DNA of 64,000 nucleotides from Pseudonocardia sp. CNS-004 (GTDB taxonomy: Bacteria > Actinomycetota > Actinomycetes > Mycobacteriales > Pseudonocardiaceae): the NCBI GenBank assembly GCA_001942185.1, contig MKJV01000086.1, positions 1 through 64,000 of the forward strand, written 5' to 3'. The notes under the pieces are model-generated. The model was not told the origin of the DNA and did no database searches. It was given only the letters and a program-made list of their open reading frames with translations. Below are positions 48,979-59,824 of the stretch, in pieces; the first letter of the stretch is position 1; every line of letters starts with the position of its first letter. The position numbers were made by a program, and so were the translations under genes.

Positions 48979-51570
48979 CGCGCGCCTCCTTCCATCGTCC
49001 GGCCCGTTCGGCCGGCCGTCCTCGGTTGTGCCGGCCCTGCGGCGGGACTCGATCCGGCCGATGCCGCGTCGAGCACACCGGCGAGGTCGGCCAGGGTCGG
49101 GTGCCGGGTGACGTCCTCGAGGGTCACCGCCCGGTCCAGTGCGACGACCAGCTTGACGGCCAGCAGCGAGGACCCGCCGCTGTCGAAGAAGTGGTCCGTC
49201 CGGCCGACCCGGTCCTCGGCGATCCCGAGCACGTCCGCCCATGCAGCGGCGAGCCGCTTCTCGGCCGGGGTGACCGGCGCCCGCTGCTCGTCCTCCGCGC
49301 CCCCGGCGGTGTGGAGCTCGGCGGCCACGGCCCGCAGCGCCGCACGGTCGATCTTGCTGTTGGCCGTCAACGGCAGAGCCTCCCGCCAGTGGAAATCCGA
49401 CGGGATCATGTACACCGGCAACGACCTCCCCAACCGGTCCCGCAGGACGTCGGCCGCGACCGGCCGGGGGCCGGCGCAGAACGCCACCAGCCGCAGGCCC
49501 CGGCCGGGCAGGTCGGTGACCACCACGGCACCGTCGCGGACCCCGGGCACCCGCACCAGGGTGTTCTCGATCTCGCCGAGCTCGATCCGGAAGCCGCGGA
49601 TCTTGACCTGGGTGTCGCGGCGGCCGAGGAACTCCAGCTTGCCGTCGGGCCGCCACCGGCCGCTGTCGCCGCTGCGGTAGAGCCGCCGGCCATCGCGATG
49701 CGGGTCCGCCACGAAGGCCCGGCGGGTGCGCTCGGGATCGTTGACGTACCCGCGCCCCACGCACACCCCCGAGAAGACGATCTCGCCCGGCGCGCCCAAC
49801 GGCACGGGGGACAGGTGCTCGTCGACGACGTGCACACGCACGTTCTGCACCGCCGCACCGAGCGGCACCCGGTCCCCCGGGGGCGGCCGGTGCATGACCT
49901 CGTGGTTGGTGTCGTCGGAGGTCTCGGTCAGCCCGTAGGCGTTGACCAGCGTGGTGGTGGGCCGGGCGGCGAACCAGCGCTGCACGAGCTCCTTCTTCAA
50001 CGCTTCCCCCGTGACCGACACGCAGCGCAGGTCCGGCAGGTCGCGGGGGTGCTGCGCCAGGTGGGTCAGCACGACCTCGAGGTAGGACGGCACGAGCTGG
50101 AGCACCTCGACCCGGGCCCGGACGATCGTGTCGACGAAACGCGCGACGTCGAGGACGACCTCCTGCTCGACGAGCACGGTCCGCCCGCCGACCAACAGCG
50201 CGGACACCAGCTGCCACAACGAGATGTCGAAGCACTGGGGCGCGGTCTGCGCGACGGTGTGCCCCTCATCGATCCCGAGATCGCGGATCTTGGCCTGGAG
50301 GTGGTTGAGCATGCGGCGTGCTCGCACATCGCGCCCTTGGGTTCGCCGGTCGAACCGAGGTGAAGAAGATGTAGGCGAGCTGGTCCGGCGCGACGGCGAC
50401 GCCGAGATCGCGGTTGGCGGCCTCGTCGTCGACGTACCCCGCGTCGACGTACCCCGCGTCGATGAGGAGCGTCCGGACCCCGGGAAGCGAGTCGAGTGCA
50501 ACGTCGAGCGCGCCGGAGCTGCCGCGCTCGGTGAGCACGAGCCGGCACCCGGCACGGGAGATCGTCCGCGCGATGCGGTCGGCGGGGAAGCCCGGCTCGA
50601 TGGGCAGGTAGGCCAACCCGGCCTTGAAGATCGCGAGGACGGCCGCCATCCAGTCCAGGTTCCGCTCCGTGACCACGGCGACGACGTCCTCGTGACTCAG
50701 CCCGCGCGCCAGCAGCGCCCGGCCGAGCCGGTTGGCGCGGACGTTGAGCTCGCGGTAGGTCCACTCCCGCTCGCCGTGCACCGCCGCGACGGCGTCCGGG
50801 TGCGTGCGCACGCGCTGTTCGAACAGCTCGTGGACGCGGACGTCCGGCAGTTCCCGGCGTGGCCCGGCGAGCCCGTCGGCCTGGAAGCGGACCTCCTCGG
50901 CGGACAGCAGGCTCCGCCGCCCCGGCGCGGCATCCGGGTCGGCGACCATCGAGGTGAGCGCGCGGATGTGATACCCGGCGATCCTCCTGGCGCTCCCCGC
51001 GTCGAGGACATCGGTGCGATGGCGCAGCCGGAGCACGTGCCCGGTCCCGTCACGTGCGATCCCCAGCCCGAGCACGACGCCCTCGTCGAGATCACCCGTG
51101 GTGCCGACGCCGGCGGCGGGGTCGAACACGGTCTCGAACGGCGGACCGGGCAGGCCCAGCTCACGCTCCAACGCCTCAACGGGGAAGCCCCGGTACAACT
51201 GCAGTTCCGCCTCGACCCGGTCGGCGTGGCGCACCAGCGCCCGCCAGGAGCTGTGGCCGACCGTCAACCGGCAGGGCACGGCCCGCTCGCCCGGCACGGC
51301 GACGTAGCCCGTCACGACCTCGCGCTCGCCGGTCAGCACCGCGAGCACCTCGGCGTGCGCGGCCACCAGCACCGCGCGCAGCGACACCGCCATCTCCTCC
51401 GCCAGCCGCCGCAGCGCCGCCATGAGCGTCTCGGGGATCCTCGCCTCGTGCTCCCCGACGCCGGGGGCGGGGTGGAGCGTCCACCGGGGGATCGTGGCGA
51501 ACCCACCCGCGACGAGCACAGCGGTCCAGAACTCCCGGCCGTCGCCCGCCGGCTTCCTCATCGGGTTCAT
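48969..51570 (-). CDS. NRPS: half condensation-adenylation-carrier protein
   Basis: A protein of about 868 residues. Residues 1-245 resemble the C-terminal lobe of a condensation domain (MAALRRLAEEMAVSLRAVLV, GEREVVTGYVAVPGERAVP); the catalytic HHxxxDG is absent. The adenylation domain follows: WTYRELNVRANRLGRALLAR, FFTSGSTGEPKGA (repaired), CFDISLWQLVSALLVG, VNAYGLTETSDDTNHEVM, YRSGDSGRW, KIRGFRIELGEIENTL, LTANSKIDRAAL. The carrier has FFDSGGSSLLAVKLV. Aligned by eye to GrsA the pocket reads D-I-W-Q-S-T-A-D-D-K, which I cannot assign. Breaks near 50,315 and 50,345. ATG 51,570 overlaps the upstream TGA. Confidence 0.88.
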
Positions 51571-54097
51571 CGGGGCCGCCCGCCGTTCGGGACGCTTTCC
51601 GGCCGACGCTGCGGCCGGCGCATCTCCCGAGCCGGGTTTCCGGCCCATCGGGCGTCGTCGGGCATCTCCTCGCCCTTCATCAGGAAGGAGTCGGTGGCGA
51701 GCACCGCCCGGTCGCCCATCGTCACGCCGTAGTGCACCCACGCGTTGGGCCCCACGGTGCAGCCGGATCCGATCCTGATGCGGTCGGACTTGAAGGTGCC
51801 GTCCTCCTGCGAGTGGCTCTGGATCACAGCCCGGTGGTTGAGCGTGCAGCGGTCCCCGATGGCGACCAGGGTCGGCTCGACGATGCCGCAACCGTCGTCG
51901 AAGGCCAGCCTGCCCAGCCGAACGCCCCGCAGCCGCGAGAACACGTTCTTGAACGGCGTGCCGTCGAAGATCTTGCCTTCCATAGCCGACGTCAGCTTCC
52001 AGAATCGTTCGTGCCGCCAGAACGAGATGTCGTAGATCGAGCAGTAGAGCGGCCGCAACGCGCGGAACCCGGTGGAGGCCCGTTCGGCCAGCGCGGCCCA
52101 CCCGGTGCCGAACACGAGCGCGAGGACGGTGGCCATCGCGATCACCGGCGGTCCGTAGAGGTGGTAGAGCTCCGCGGCGATCGAGTAGATCACGGTGATC
52201 CCGAACAAGCGGGTCCAGCGCACCAGCAGGAACAACGCGGCCGTGACGGCGTTGTGCTTGTTCTTGGCGACGACGCGGCGGCGGCGCTCGCCCGCATTCG
52301 CGATGTCGAACCTGCTGTCGCGCTCGACGGATCGAGGGATCTCGAAGCAGGGCGCGCCCAGGAGGCCGACACCCTCCCGCACCGGCCCGTCCACCGGAAC
52401 CATCACCTTCGTCGCGAGGAGGCAGTTGTCCCCGGTCCGGGCCTGCGCCGGGTAGACCACGTGGTTCCCGACGAAGTTGGACGCCCCGATCGACGCCGGG
52501 GACAGCCGGAACGATGTGCTCGAATAGTCGGCATTGATCATCGACAGCCCGTCCGCGACGATCGTTCCGGTGCCGACCGAGCTCAGGAACGGGGTCTCGT
52601 GCTGGACCTGGGTGCCGAAGTTCGAGCCGGTCTGCTCCACCCGGGACAGGTCGTACCCGATGCCGCGCAGGTAGTGGACGATGGCGGAGCTGTCCCCGAA
52701 GAGCATCTTGAGGAGCCTGAGGTTCGTCAGGCGCATGATCGAGCGGTGGACGCCGTAGTGGAATCCGTACAGGCGGTAGACCTTGTTCGGCCCAACCGCG
52801 AGGTTCAGCACGCGTGGGACCGTGAGCACCACGAGCAGGCCGACGAGCAACGAACCGAAGTAGAGCACGAACGAGAGGGCAAGGGCCTCCCCGTAGAACG
52901 TCCAGCTCGTGAACGTCGCCGGTCCCGCGTCCAGCAGCGCCGCCAGCTGCGGCACCTCGACCAGCAGGATGGCCACGCCGCCGATCGCCAGCGGCAGGTA
53001 CAGGACCAGCACGTTCACCAGCTGCAGAGCGCCGTAACCGACCCGCCGCACGGAGCCGCAGGGGGCAGCCTCGACCGTCCGGAAATCGGCATCGGTCCGC
53101 TGGGCCGGGCATCCGTGCCAGCGCTCGCCATCGGGCACGAGCTGCCCGCTGTGCAGTGACGAGGCGTGCCCGAGCTGCGCGCCCGTGCCCATCGAGGTAT
53201 CGATGTCGATCACCGCGGCCTCGCCGACGACCACGTCCTCGCCGAGGGTGACCGGACCCGCCCGGATGACCCCTGAGTCCGCTCGGTAGCAGCTGAACAG
53301 CGCGTCCTTGCGGATGACCGTGCCGGCGCCGACGGTGAGCAGGTCCGTGCAGACAGGAACAATCCGGGAGAAGACCGCCACCCCACGCCCGATCCGTGCG
53401 CCCAGCAGGCGCAGGTAGAACGTGTAGACCGGCGAGCCGACGAACAGCACCAGCGGGCTCGTGCGGATCAGCGTCTTCACGATCCAGAAACGGACGTACG
53501 CCAGGCTCCAGATCCGGATCTGCCGAGGCCTCCACCGGCCGACGAGCACCCACTTCACCAGGATCGGAAGGGCGCTCATCGCGAGGAAGCCCGCGGCTCC
53601 GAAGACGAGCGACCGCAGGTAGTTGTCGATCGGACCGGCACCGGCGAAGATCCAGTCGTAGCCCGTGGCGAGGACGTACGCGGCGGCGCAGGAGTAGGCG
53701 AGAAAGAACAGGAGCTGCAGCACTCCGCACAGCACGTACCGGCTCCGTCCGGCCGGGGAGAGCAGGTCGTCGGTGGCCGGCGGCTCCGCGGCTGCGGCCG
53801 CACTCGGCGTGGCCGCCGCGAGCGTCGCCGCCAGCTCCCTGATCGTCGGATGCCGGTAGACGTCCTTCATCGACACCGCGGGCAGTCCGGCCGCTTCCGG
53901 ACCCGCGCGCAGAAGCGCGCCATCACCATCGAGTCTGCGCCGAGATCGTCGAAGAAGTGGCTGTCGACCGGCACCTGCCCGACACCGACGACGTCGGCCA
54001 GTACTTCGGCGAGGAGCACCTCGCCGCTGGTCGACGGGCCGTGGGTGGCCGCAGGTTCGGCCAGACCGACCGTCGCGAGATCGACACGCTTCCTCAC
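51567..54097 (-). CDS. Carrier-membrane-hexapeptide protein, Pls/NRPS-terminal-domain type
   Basis: A protein of about 844 residues. GTG 54,097 leads into a carrier domain (about 20-95) with FFDDLGADSMVMARF as pantetheine site. Then come membrane helices (VLCGVLQLLFFLAYSCAAAY, LVFGAAGFLAMSALPILVKW; later LPLAIGGVAILLVEVPQLAA, LVGLLVVLTVPRVLNLAV) alternating with left-handed beta-helix acyltransferase-like blocks (LLTVGAGTVIRKDALFSCYR, VLGEDVV-type repeats, LVAIGDRCTLNHRAVIQSHS, RIRIGSGCTVGPNAWVHYGV). This is the architecture of the NRPS terminal domain of Pls-type enzymes, without their own adenylation domain. One break near 53,893. Confidence 0.85.
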
Positions 54098-55088
54098 GAG
54101 GCCCCCCTCCCATCGGGAACAGGCATCGTCACGCCGGACCGGATAGCCGGCACCCCTCATGAACGTTGGGCCATCTCCGTGTGAGCCCTTGAGATGCGGA
54201 GTACTCGGCTTCCCGCCGAGCAGCGTTTCGAGCACCCTCACCCGTTCACCCGTTCAGCCTTCGAGCCGTCACGTACGGCAACGAGGGCCGGTCTGCCGTT
54301 CGGAGGACCACGAACAATCGCGGTGCGCGGCTCGTTCAGCGCATCGAAGGGCATGCGAGCTCGGCTTTCGAGATGAGGGCGCCCTCATACCCTCCGACGT
54401 TCGCACCGGGAATGCGGTTGCTCACTTCCGGCACTGCTCGATCGGCGCAGCCCGAAGACCTGCCGGTCACTCGTCCGCCCCCGTGGTCGGACAGGCGTGC
54501 GCGGTCTACCGGAAGGCCCTCGACGCGGGCGACCCGGCGCCGTGGATGGGTGGACGGCCGGTCAAGCCCGTCTTCCGCCGGTACGTCTGACACCCGCTTC
54601 TCCCCGATCGGGGGCGCCGCTCGGCGGGCCTGCGCGTCCGCGCGGGGGGGCCACGTCGGATAATGCCCGTCAGCTCCGACTCGAGGAACGGACGGGCCCA
54701 TCAACGGACATCGATGCCGCCTCCCGGAACCTCGCCGGGTGGGCGACGAGTACGTCTGCCGGTGCGGCGCACGGTACGTGACCGTGCGCAAGCGCTGGGG
54801 AATCCGGACCCGGTGGCAACGCGTCCTGTTCGAGCTGCCCGCAGAATGACCAACGCGCTGACCCGTTCGGCCGATCCTCAAATACATCTCAGGATTCGAG
54901 TTGCCGCTTAGTAACGGGCCCGATCCACCGCTCGATGACGCAACTGCAAGGGGAAAGCGTCCTCCGGGTCTGCTCATGGGGAAGCACGCGGGGGCGCATC
55001 ATACGCGATCAATTGTAGTGCTTGACGGCGGCTGGGCGGGTTCGATCTTGCTCGACCACCCTGCCGCCGTGGGGTGGGGGGAACGCCC
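54098..55088. other. 991-base gap with a gene remnant and a low-GC stretch
   Basis: No intact gene is credible here. It includes the aminotransferase remnant at 54,482-54,590. From 54,870 to 55,030 the GC content drops (CTCAAATACATCTCAGG, CGATCAATTGTAGTGC), a likely promoter region for the glycosyltransferase at 55,089. The promoter of the NRPS-like operon should lie just above 54,097. Confidence 0.45.
54482..54590 (+). pseudogene. 3' remnant of a class III aminotransferase gene
   Basis: The last 36 codons of an aminotransferase (VVGQACAVYRKALDAGDP then APWMGG and RPVKPVFRRYV, stop). It is about 90% identical to 45,013-45,113. In the first 67 aligned bases I count six differences and all are at third codon positions, so it comes from a divergent functional paralogue and not from a recent copy. 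Nothing upstream continues the frame. Confidence 0.8.
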
Positions 55089-55910
55089 GTGTCACTCGAC
55101 GTCGCCGTTTCCGAGAGACCCGCAAAGAGTTCGAATCCGCAACGCATTTTCGGCGCACGGCCGACGGAGCTCGGCGTCTCGGTCATCGTTCCCACGCGGA
55201 ACGAGGCGGGGAACATCCGGGAGCTCCTGCAGCAGCTCTCGGCGGCGCTGACGCCCGGTCCTGCCGCCGAGGTGGTGTTCATCGACGACAGCACGGACGA
55301 CACCGCCGAGGTCATCGCCGCCGCTGCCGGTGACTACCCGTTCTCCGTGGTGCTGGTCGAGCGGTCCCGACCGGTCGGCGGGCTGGGCGGCGCGGTGGTC
55401 GAAGGGCTGAGGATGGCTCGGGCTCCGTGGGCGGTCGTCATGGACGCCGATCTCCAACATCCCCCGTCGCTCGTCCCGCGGCTGCCGGCCGTCGGCGGGT
55501 CCGCCGACGTCGACCTCGTCGTGGCCACGCGCTACGCGGGCGGCGGCAGCAGGCACGGCCTCGGCAGCGCATACCGCCGGGTCGTCTCCGCCGCGTCCAC
55601 CGCGCTCTCGATCGCCGCGCTCGGCGAGCAGGCCGCACGGCTGAGCGACCCGATGAGCGGCTTCTTCGCGGTCCGCACCGCCGCGCTCCGCCTCGACCTC
55701 GCCCGGCCGATCGGATACAAGGTGCTCCTGGAACTGGTCCTGCGTTCCCAGCTCACCCGGATCGCCCAGGTCCCCTACACGTTCCGCACCCGCCACGCCG
55801 GCCGGTCGAAGTCCACGCCACGGGAGGGCATCCGGTTCCTCCGCCACCTGGTGGCGCTGCGCACGGCCCGGCGGCGCGCTCCGCCACCTGGTGGCGCTGC
55901 GCACGGCCCG
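55089..55910 (+). CDS. Family 2 glycosyltransferase, dolichyl-phosphate mannose synthase-like
   Basis: A cytosolic-facing GT2 of about 270 residues: LGVSVIVPTRNEAGNIRELL, EVVFIDDSTDDTAEVIAAAA, WAVVMDADLQHPPSLVPRLP (DxD), VVATRYAGGGSRHGLGS, LSDPMSGFFAVRTAAL and GYKVLLELVLRSQ. It resembles polyprenyl-phosphate sugar synthases. GTG 55,089 is preceded by GGGGGGAAC. The 3' end is uncertain: a 40-bp duplication at 55,839-55,918 changes frame, and without it the protein would run on into the following GT4. Confidence 0.85.
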
Positions 55911-55918
55911 GCGGCGCG
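55839..55918 (+). repeat. 40-bp direct tandem duplication
   Basis: The unit starting CTCCGCCACCTGGTGGCGCT occurs at 55,839 and again, identically, at 55,879. A period of 40 shifts frame by one. It lies exactly at the boundary between the GT2 and GT4 coding parts. Confidence 0.95.
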
Positions 55919-57102
55919 ACCACGTCGAGTTCCCCTCGGGGACGGGCCCGGTCGACCTGGATCGGCTGCGTCCGGCACGGTCCGTCCGCCCGGGTCCGGA
56001 CGAGCCGCAGCGGGGCCTGAAGATCCTGGTTCTCACCAGTGAGGCTCCGCCCGTCGTCTCCGGGATCTCCCGGTGCGTCGACCGCGTCACGCACGGGTTG
56101 CGCACGCGCGGGCACACCGTGGACGTCCTGTCGTCCGTGCAGATCCCCCGGGTGGCGGTCGGCGAGTGGCGGTTCAGCTCGCTGCTGCTGTGCTGGCCGG
56201 CGATCGCTCGGCGGCTGCGCGACTACGACGTGATCAACCTGCACGGGCCGGTGCCGACGATGAGCGACGTGTTCCTGCTCCTCGCCGGGGCGCGGGGGCG
56301 GGTGCCGATCGTCTACACGCACCACAGCGCACTCGCGATCCGCGGGCTGGAGCGGATCTACGACGTCTACAACCGGCTGCACCGCAAGCTGGCGACCCGG
56401 GCAGACCTGATCCTCACCACCTCCCAGCACTACGCCACCACCGAAGCCGTCGCGGGCGGCCCGCAGGCCCGCGTCGTGCCGTGGGGCGTCGACATCCGGT
56501 CCGCGACCGGGCGGCCCGGCCATGACGGCCCGCTCCGCGTGCTGTTCGTCGGCCAGATGCGGACCTACAAGGGCCTCGAGTGGCTGCTTCCCGCCGTGGC
56601 CGGCCGCCCGGAGCTGGCGCTCACGCTCGTCGGCGACGGCCCGCGTAGGCGCGCCTACGAGCAGACCACCGCTCGGCTGGGTGCCGACAACGTGCGGTTC
56701 CTCGGCCGCGTGCCGGACGACGTCCTGCAGGCCGAGTACGCGGCGAGCGACGTGATCGTGCTGCCGTCGGTGACCCAGGCGGAGGCGTTCGGGCTGGTCG
56801 TGCTCGAGGGGATGGCGGCCGGGTGCGTCCCGATCGTGTCCGACCTGCCGGGCGTCCGGGACGTCGTCGCCGGGGCGGGTGTGGTCGTTCCCCCGCGGGA
56901 CGCCGCCGCCCTCCGCGCCGCGCTACTGGAGGTCGCCGCCGACGACGCACATCGTGAGCACCTCGCCCGGTTGGCGCGCATGCGGGCCGAGAGCCTCGGC
57001 TGGGACGCGTTCGTCGACGGCTACGAGGAGGCCCTGCTGGAGGTCGCGCATCGTCGCTGCGCGGCGCCGCTCGCGGCGGGAGGGGCACGCCGACGTGGTT
57101 GA
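55891..57102 (+). CDS. Glycosyltransferase family 4
   Basis: A GT-B enzyme. The catalytic part starts near 56,019 (LKILVLTSEAPPVVSGISRC) and includes VINLHGPVPTMSDVFLLLAG, VYTHHSALAIRGLERIYDVY, VLFVGQMRTYKGLEWLLPAV, LVGDGPRRRAYEQTTARLG and the donor site TQAEAFGLVVLEGMAAGCVP. The frame is open from GTG 55,891, which is inside the duplicated unit, so the true start is unclear: it may be a separate protein beginning near 56,019 or the second half of a GT2-GT4 fusion. Its stop overlaps the flippase GTG by eight bases. Confidence 0.88.
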   Translation: MALRTARRRDHVEFPSGTGPVDLDRLRPARSVRPGPDEPQRGLKILVLTSEAPPVVSGISRCVDRVTHGLRTRGHTVDVLSSVQIPRVAVGEWRFSSLLLCWPAIARRLRDYDVINLHGPVPTMSDVFLLLAGARGRVPIVYTHHSALAIRGLERIYDVYNRLHRKLATRADLILTTSQHYATTEAVAGGPQARVVPWGVDIRSATGRPGHDGPLRVLFVGQMRTYKGLEWLLPAVAGRPELALTLVGDGPRRRAYEQTTARLGADNVRFLGRVPDDVLQAEYAASDVIVLPSVTQAEAFGLVVLEGMAAGCVPIVSDLPGVRDVVAGAGVVVPPRDAAALRAALLEVAADDAHREHLARLARMRAESLGWDAFVDGYEEALLEVAHRRCAAPLAAGGARRRG

Positions 57103-57762
57103 CCTGCGGGTGCAACGGACGGCCACGGCGGGAGGGGTCGTCCTCGTCGGGGCCGTCGGGTCGGCCGCCGTCCTGAACTACGGGTTCGGGGTCGCCCTCG
57201 CCTGGCTGCTGCCCCAGGACCAGTTCGGGATGTTCGGGGTGCTGCAGAACGTGCTCTCGCTCGCGGCGTTCGTCCTGACGGCCGGGTTCCCCTGGGCCGT
57301 CGCGCGCTCGGTGGCGCAGGCCGACACCGCCGAGAGCGCCGGTAGCGCGAACGCCGAGGTGGCGGTGCGCGGCGGGATCCTCGGCAACGCCGCACTCGGT
57401 CTGGCGCTAGCCACGGGCTTCGTCGCCGTGCAGGCGAGCCCGGTCCCGCTGCTGCCGGGGGTCGGGTGGGCCTCGACGGCCGCCGTCGCGTGCGCGCTCG
57501 TCCTGCTGTCGCTCAGCAACGTCCTGGCCGGTGCGTTGCAGGGTGCGCGGCGGTTCGACGCGGTCGGCGTCACCGGGATCGCCGAGATCGTGGTGAAGAT
57601 CGCCATCGGGCTCGCGGCCGTCGCCCTGCTCGGGTGGGGCATCTCGGGACTGGTCGTCGCGGTGCTCGCCGGCACCGTCGTGGCGGTCGCGACGGCGTGG
57701 TGGTCGGCGCGGGACAAGCTCCCCGGCCGCGGCCCGGTGGCCGGCGGCCCCGCCGTGCGCTC
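57095..57762 (+). pseudogene. Polysaccharide flippase, N-terminal half only
   Basis: About 222 residues from GTG 57,095 with six helices of a Wzx/MATE-type flippase (GGVVLVGAVGSAAVLNYGFG, VLSLAAFVLTAGFPWAVARS, VAIGLAAV-type IAIGLAAVALLGWGISGLVV). Near 57,762 the sequence changes without a stop into the C-terminal part of an M1 peptidase in another frame. The C-terminal half of the flippase is lost. Confidence 0.75.
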
Positions 57763-58140
57763 GTCGGCAACAACCAGGCCCGCGACCCGTGGATCGACGA
57801 GGCCTTCGCGACCTACGCCCAGGCCGTCGTCGCCGGCCAGCGAGACGTGTACCGGCTCGACGAGGTGCCCCGCCGGGTGCGCGGGCACCTGGGCGAGCCG
57901 ATGTCCTACTGGGCCGAACAGGGCGGATTCGGCCGCTACGAGCAAGGTGTCTACAGCCAGGGCGCGGCGCTACTGCTCGAGGCGCGGGACCGCGTGGGTG
58001 TCGACCGGTTCGACAAGGCGGTGCGCGGCTACATCGCCGTCAACGCGCACCGAGTGGCGGATCCAGCGGCCGTCCGCGCGGCGTTCGAGCACCTGCCGGA
58101 GGTCATCGAGTTGCTGAACCGGCACGGAGCACTGAGCTGA
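57763..58140 (+). pseudogene. M1 family metallopeptidase, C-terminal part only
   Basis: About 125 residues: ALVGNNQARDPWIDEAFATY follows the zinc-site helix in M1 peptidases (the second zinc Glu lies in DEAFATYAQ), then MSYWAEQGGFGRYEQGVYSQ and RFDKAVRGYIAVNAHRVADP to the TGA at 58,140. The HExxH and everything before it are missing. Confidence 0.78.
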
Positions 58141-58144
58141 CTCG

Positions 58145-59553
58145 TTACGCCCGAAGCCGGAGCAGCAGCAGCCAGTCCTCGCCGCCCGCCGAGTTCCGGC
58201 CTGGCGTGTTGAGCGAGCCGGAGGGGTCGACGGCGACCTCCAGCGGCGGGGCCGTCGCATCGGCGGGATCGACCCACCTGGCCGTGGCCTGCGCGAGCTT
58301 CGTCGGGTCCACGGTCATCATGCGCGCGGTCGGGACATAGGCCACCAACGAACCACCCGACCGGGCCGCAGTGACGTAGTCACTGCTCATGATCCCGACC
58401 TCCGACGCCGACGCCGACCGGCTCGCCACGGCCGCCGACGAGGACCTCGGCCGACTCGTCCGGCACGAGCGCCCACCAGTCGAACGACGCGAAGAACTCC
58501 CGCAGCCGGCCCAGCTGGGCCACCGCCGGCGTGTCCAGCCGCCCCTCCCAGCCGGGCAGGAGCTCCCAGTCGTCGGAGCCGTAGATGTAGCCCGGCGAGC
58601 CCGACGTCAACGCCCACGCCATCTGCCGGCGCAGCACCTCGTCCCCCGTGACCGGCGTGCCGGGCAGGTTGTTCTCACCCTCGTAGTTCGCCTCCGACAG
58701 CAGCGCCGCAACCGGTTACGCCTGTACGCGTCCAGCACCGCCCGGTACGTCGGCAGGTAGGTGTAGACGAAGTTGAAGGCGACGCGAGGCGCCCACTGCG
58801 GACTGTCCGTCGAGATCGACGCCGGATACCCCAGCTGGATCGAGAACGGCCGGGTGTCACCCGTCGACCGGATGCCCGAGAGCACCTCCTCGAACAGCTC
58901 GTCGTACACCGGGGGCGAGTCGTGCCGGCCCGGAAGGTCGCTCGGGAAGTGATCGCCGCCCGTCATCCACACGATGTTCGGGAACCCCGCGTACCGCGCG
59001 GCGACCATCGCGCCGTAGCGATACGCATCCTCGCGCGTCGCGTTCCGGAACGCGTTGCCGGCGGTCCAGCCGTCGATCGGGTACAGGAACAAGGTGTTGC
59101 CGTGGGCGCACGCCGCCCGTACGTACTCGTCGACCCGCTGCCAGTACGCCTCGTTCCACCGCGTGACATCGCCGCCGTCGAACGGCAGCAGCCCGTCGTA
59201 TGTCCGGCCGTCGTCCTCCGGACCGCCGTTGTCCGTCGCGCGACCAACGAGACGATCGACGCATTGAAACCACGCGCCTCACGGTCGGCGAAGTACCGCT
59301 CCGCCTGCGCCGGCGACCAGCGCACCATGCCCGCCCACGGGGAGTCGCCGAACACGAGGAGCGGGGCGCCGTGCTGGTCGGTGAAGTACCGGCCGCTCGG
59401 GTCAATCGCGGTGACGTACCTGTGCTCCTGCATCCTCGCCTCGTCGCATACCGCCTGCGGTCGCGTGACGGTGGGCGCGGGCTCAGGCGCACACGCCAGG
59501 GTGCCGACCCCGACGACCAGCGACAGGCAGGCGAACCTCAGGGCGCGCCGCAC
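58145..59553 (-). CDS. DUF4038-type glycoside hydrolase lipoprotein
   Basis: A protein of about 470 residues with a lipoprotein signal (LRFACLSLVVGVGTLA then Cys). DGAPLLVFGDSPWAGMVRW-like HGAPLLVFGDSPWAGMVRWS, LFLYPIDGWTAGNAFRN, ARYAGFPNIVWMTGGDHFPS, FNFVYTYLPTYRAVLDAYRR and SGSPGYIYGSDDWE match the apiosidase-like DUF4038 barrel; acidic residues of the active site lie in MTGGDHF and LLSEANYEGENN. It probably cleaves a plant or exopolysaccharide side chain outside the membrane. Three frame breaks, near 59,235, 58,710 and 58,385. It converges on the peptidase remnant four bases away. Confidence 0.8.
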
Positions 59554-59824
59554 CTGGTCCAGGGTATCGACGACTCGGCCGTCAACAGGCTTCGACGGCG
59601 CTCAGGTCCCGGGGCTTGCAACGGAGGCGAGCAGGAGGGCCATGACCACCCGGCCGAGCACACCCGTCCTGGACAACTCCGTTCCGCAAACGCCGTGGCG
59701 CGGAAGTTCGCCACGATCGTACCTGCCCCGAGGGTCCCCAACCCCTTACCCGAATGACGTCGGGCGGCGGCGGGATAGCGTTAACCGCGGCCGGCCTGAC
59801 GGGTGTTATCAATTGGCCGTCGCT

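Noticed and set aside
48969..50240. Assigning the adenylation substrate as 2,3-diaminopropionate from the pocket residues
   Set aside because: The pocket was aligned by eye and I do not have a reliable reference match; the substrate idea rests only on the neighbouring SbnA-like gene.
50266..53730. A 1,154-codon minus frame
   Set aside because: Its first two thirds are out of frame with the membrane/hexapeptide protein; only its end from 51,570 is the true NRPS start.
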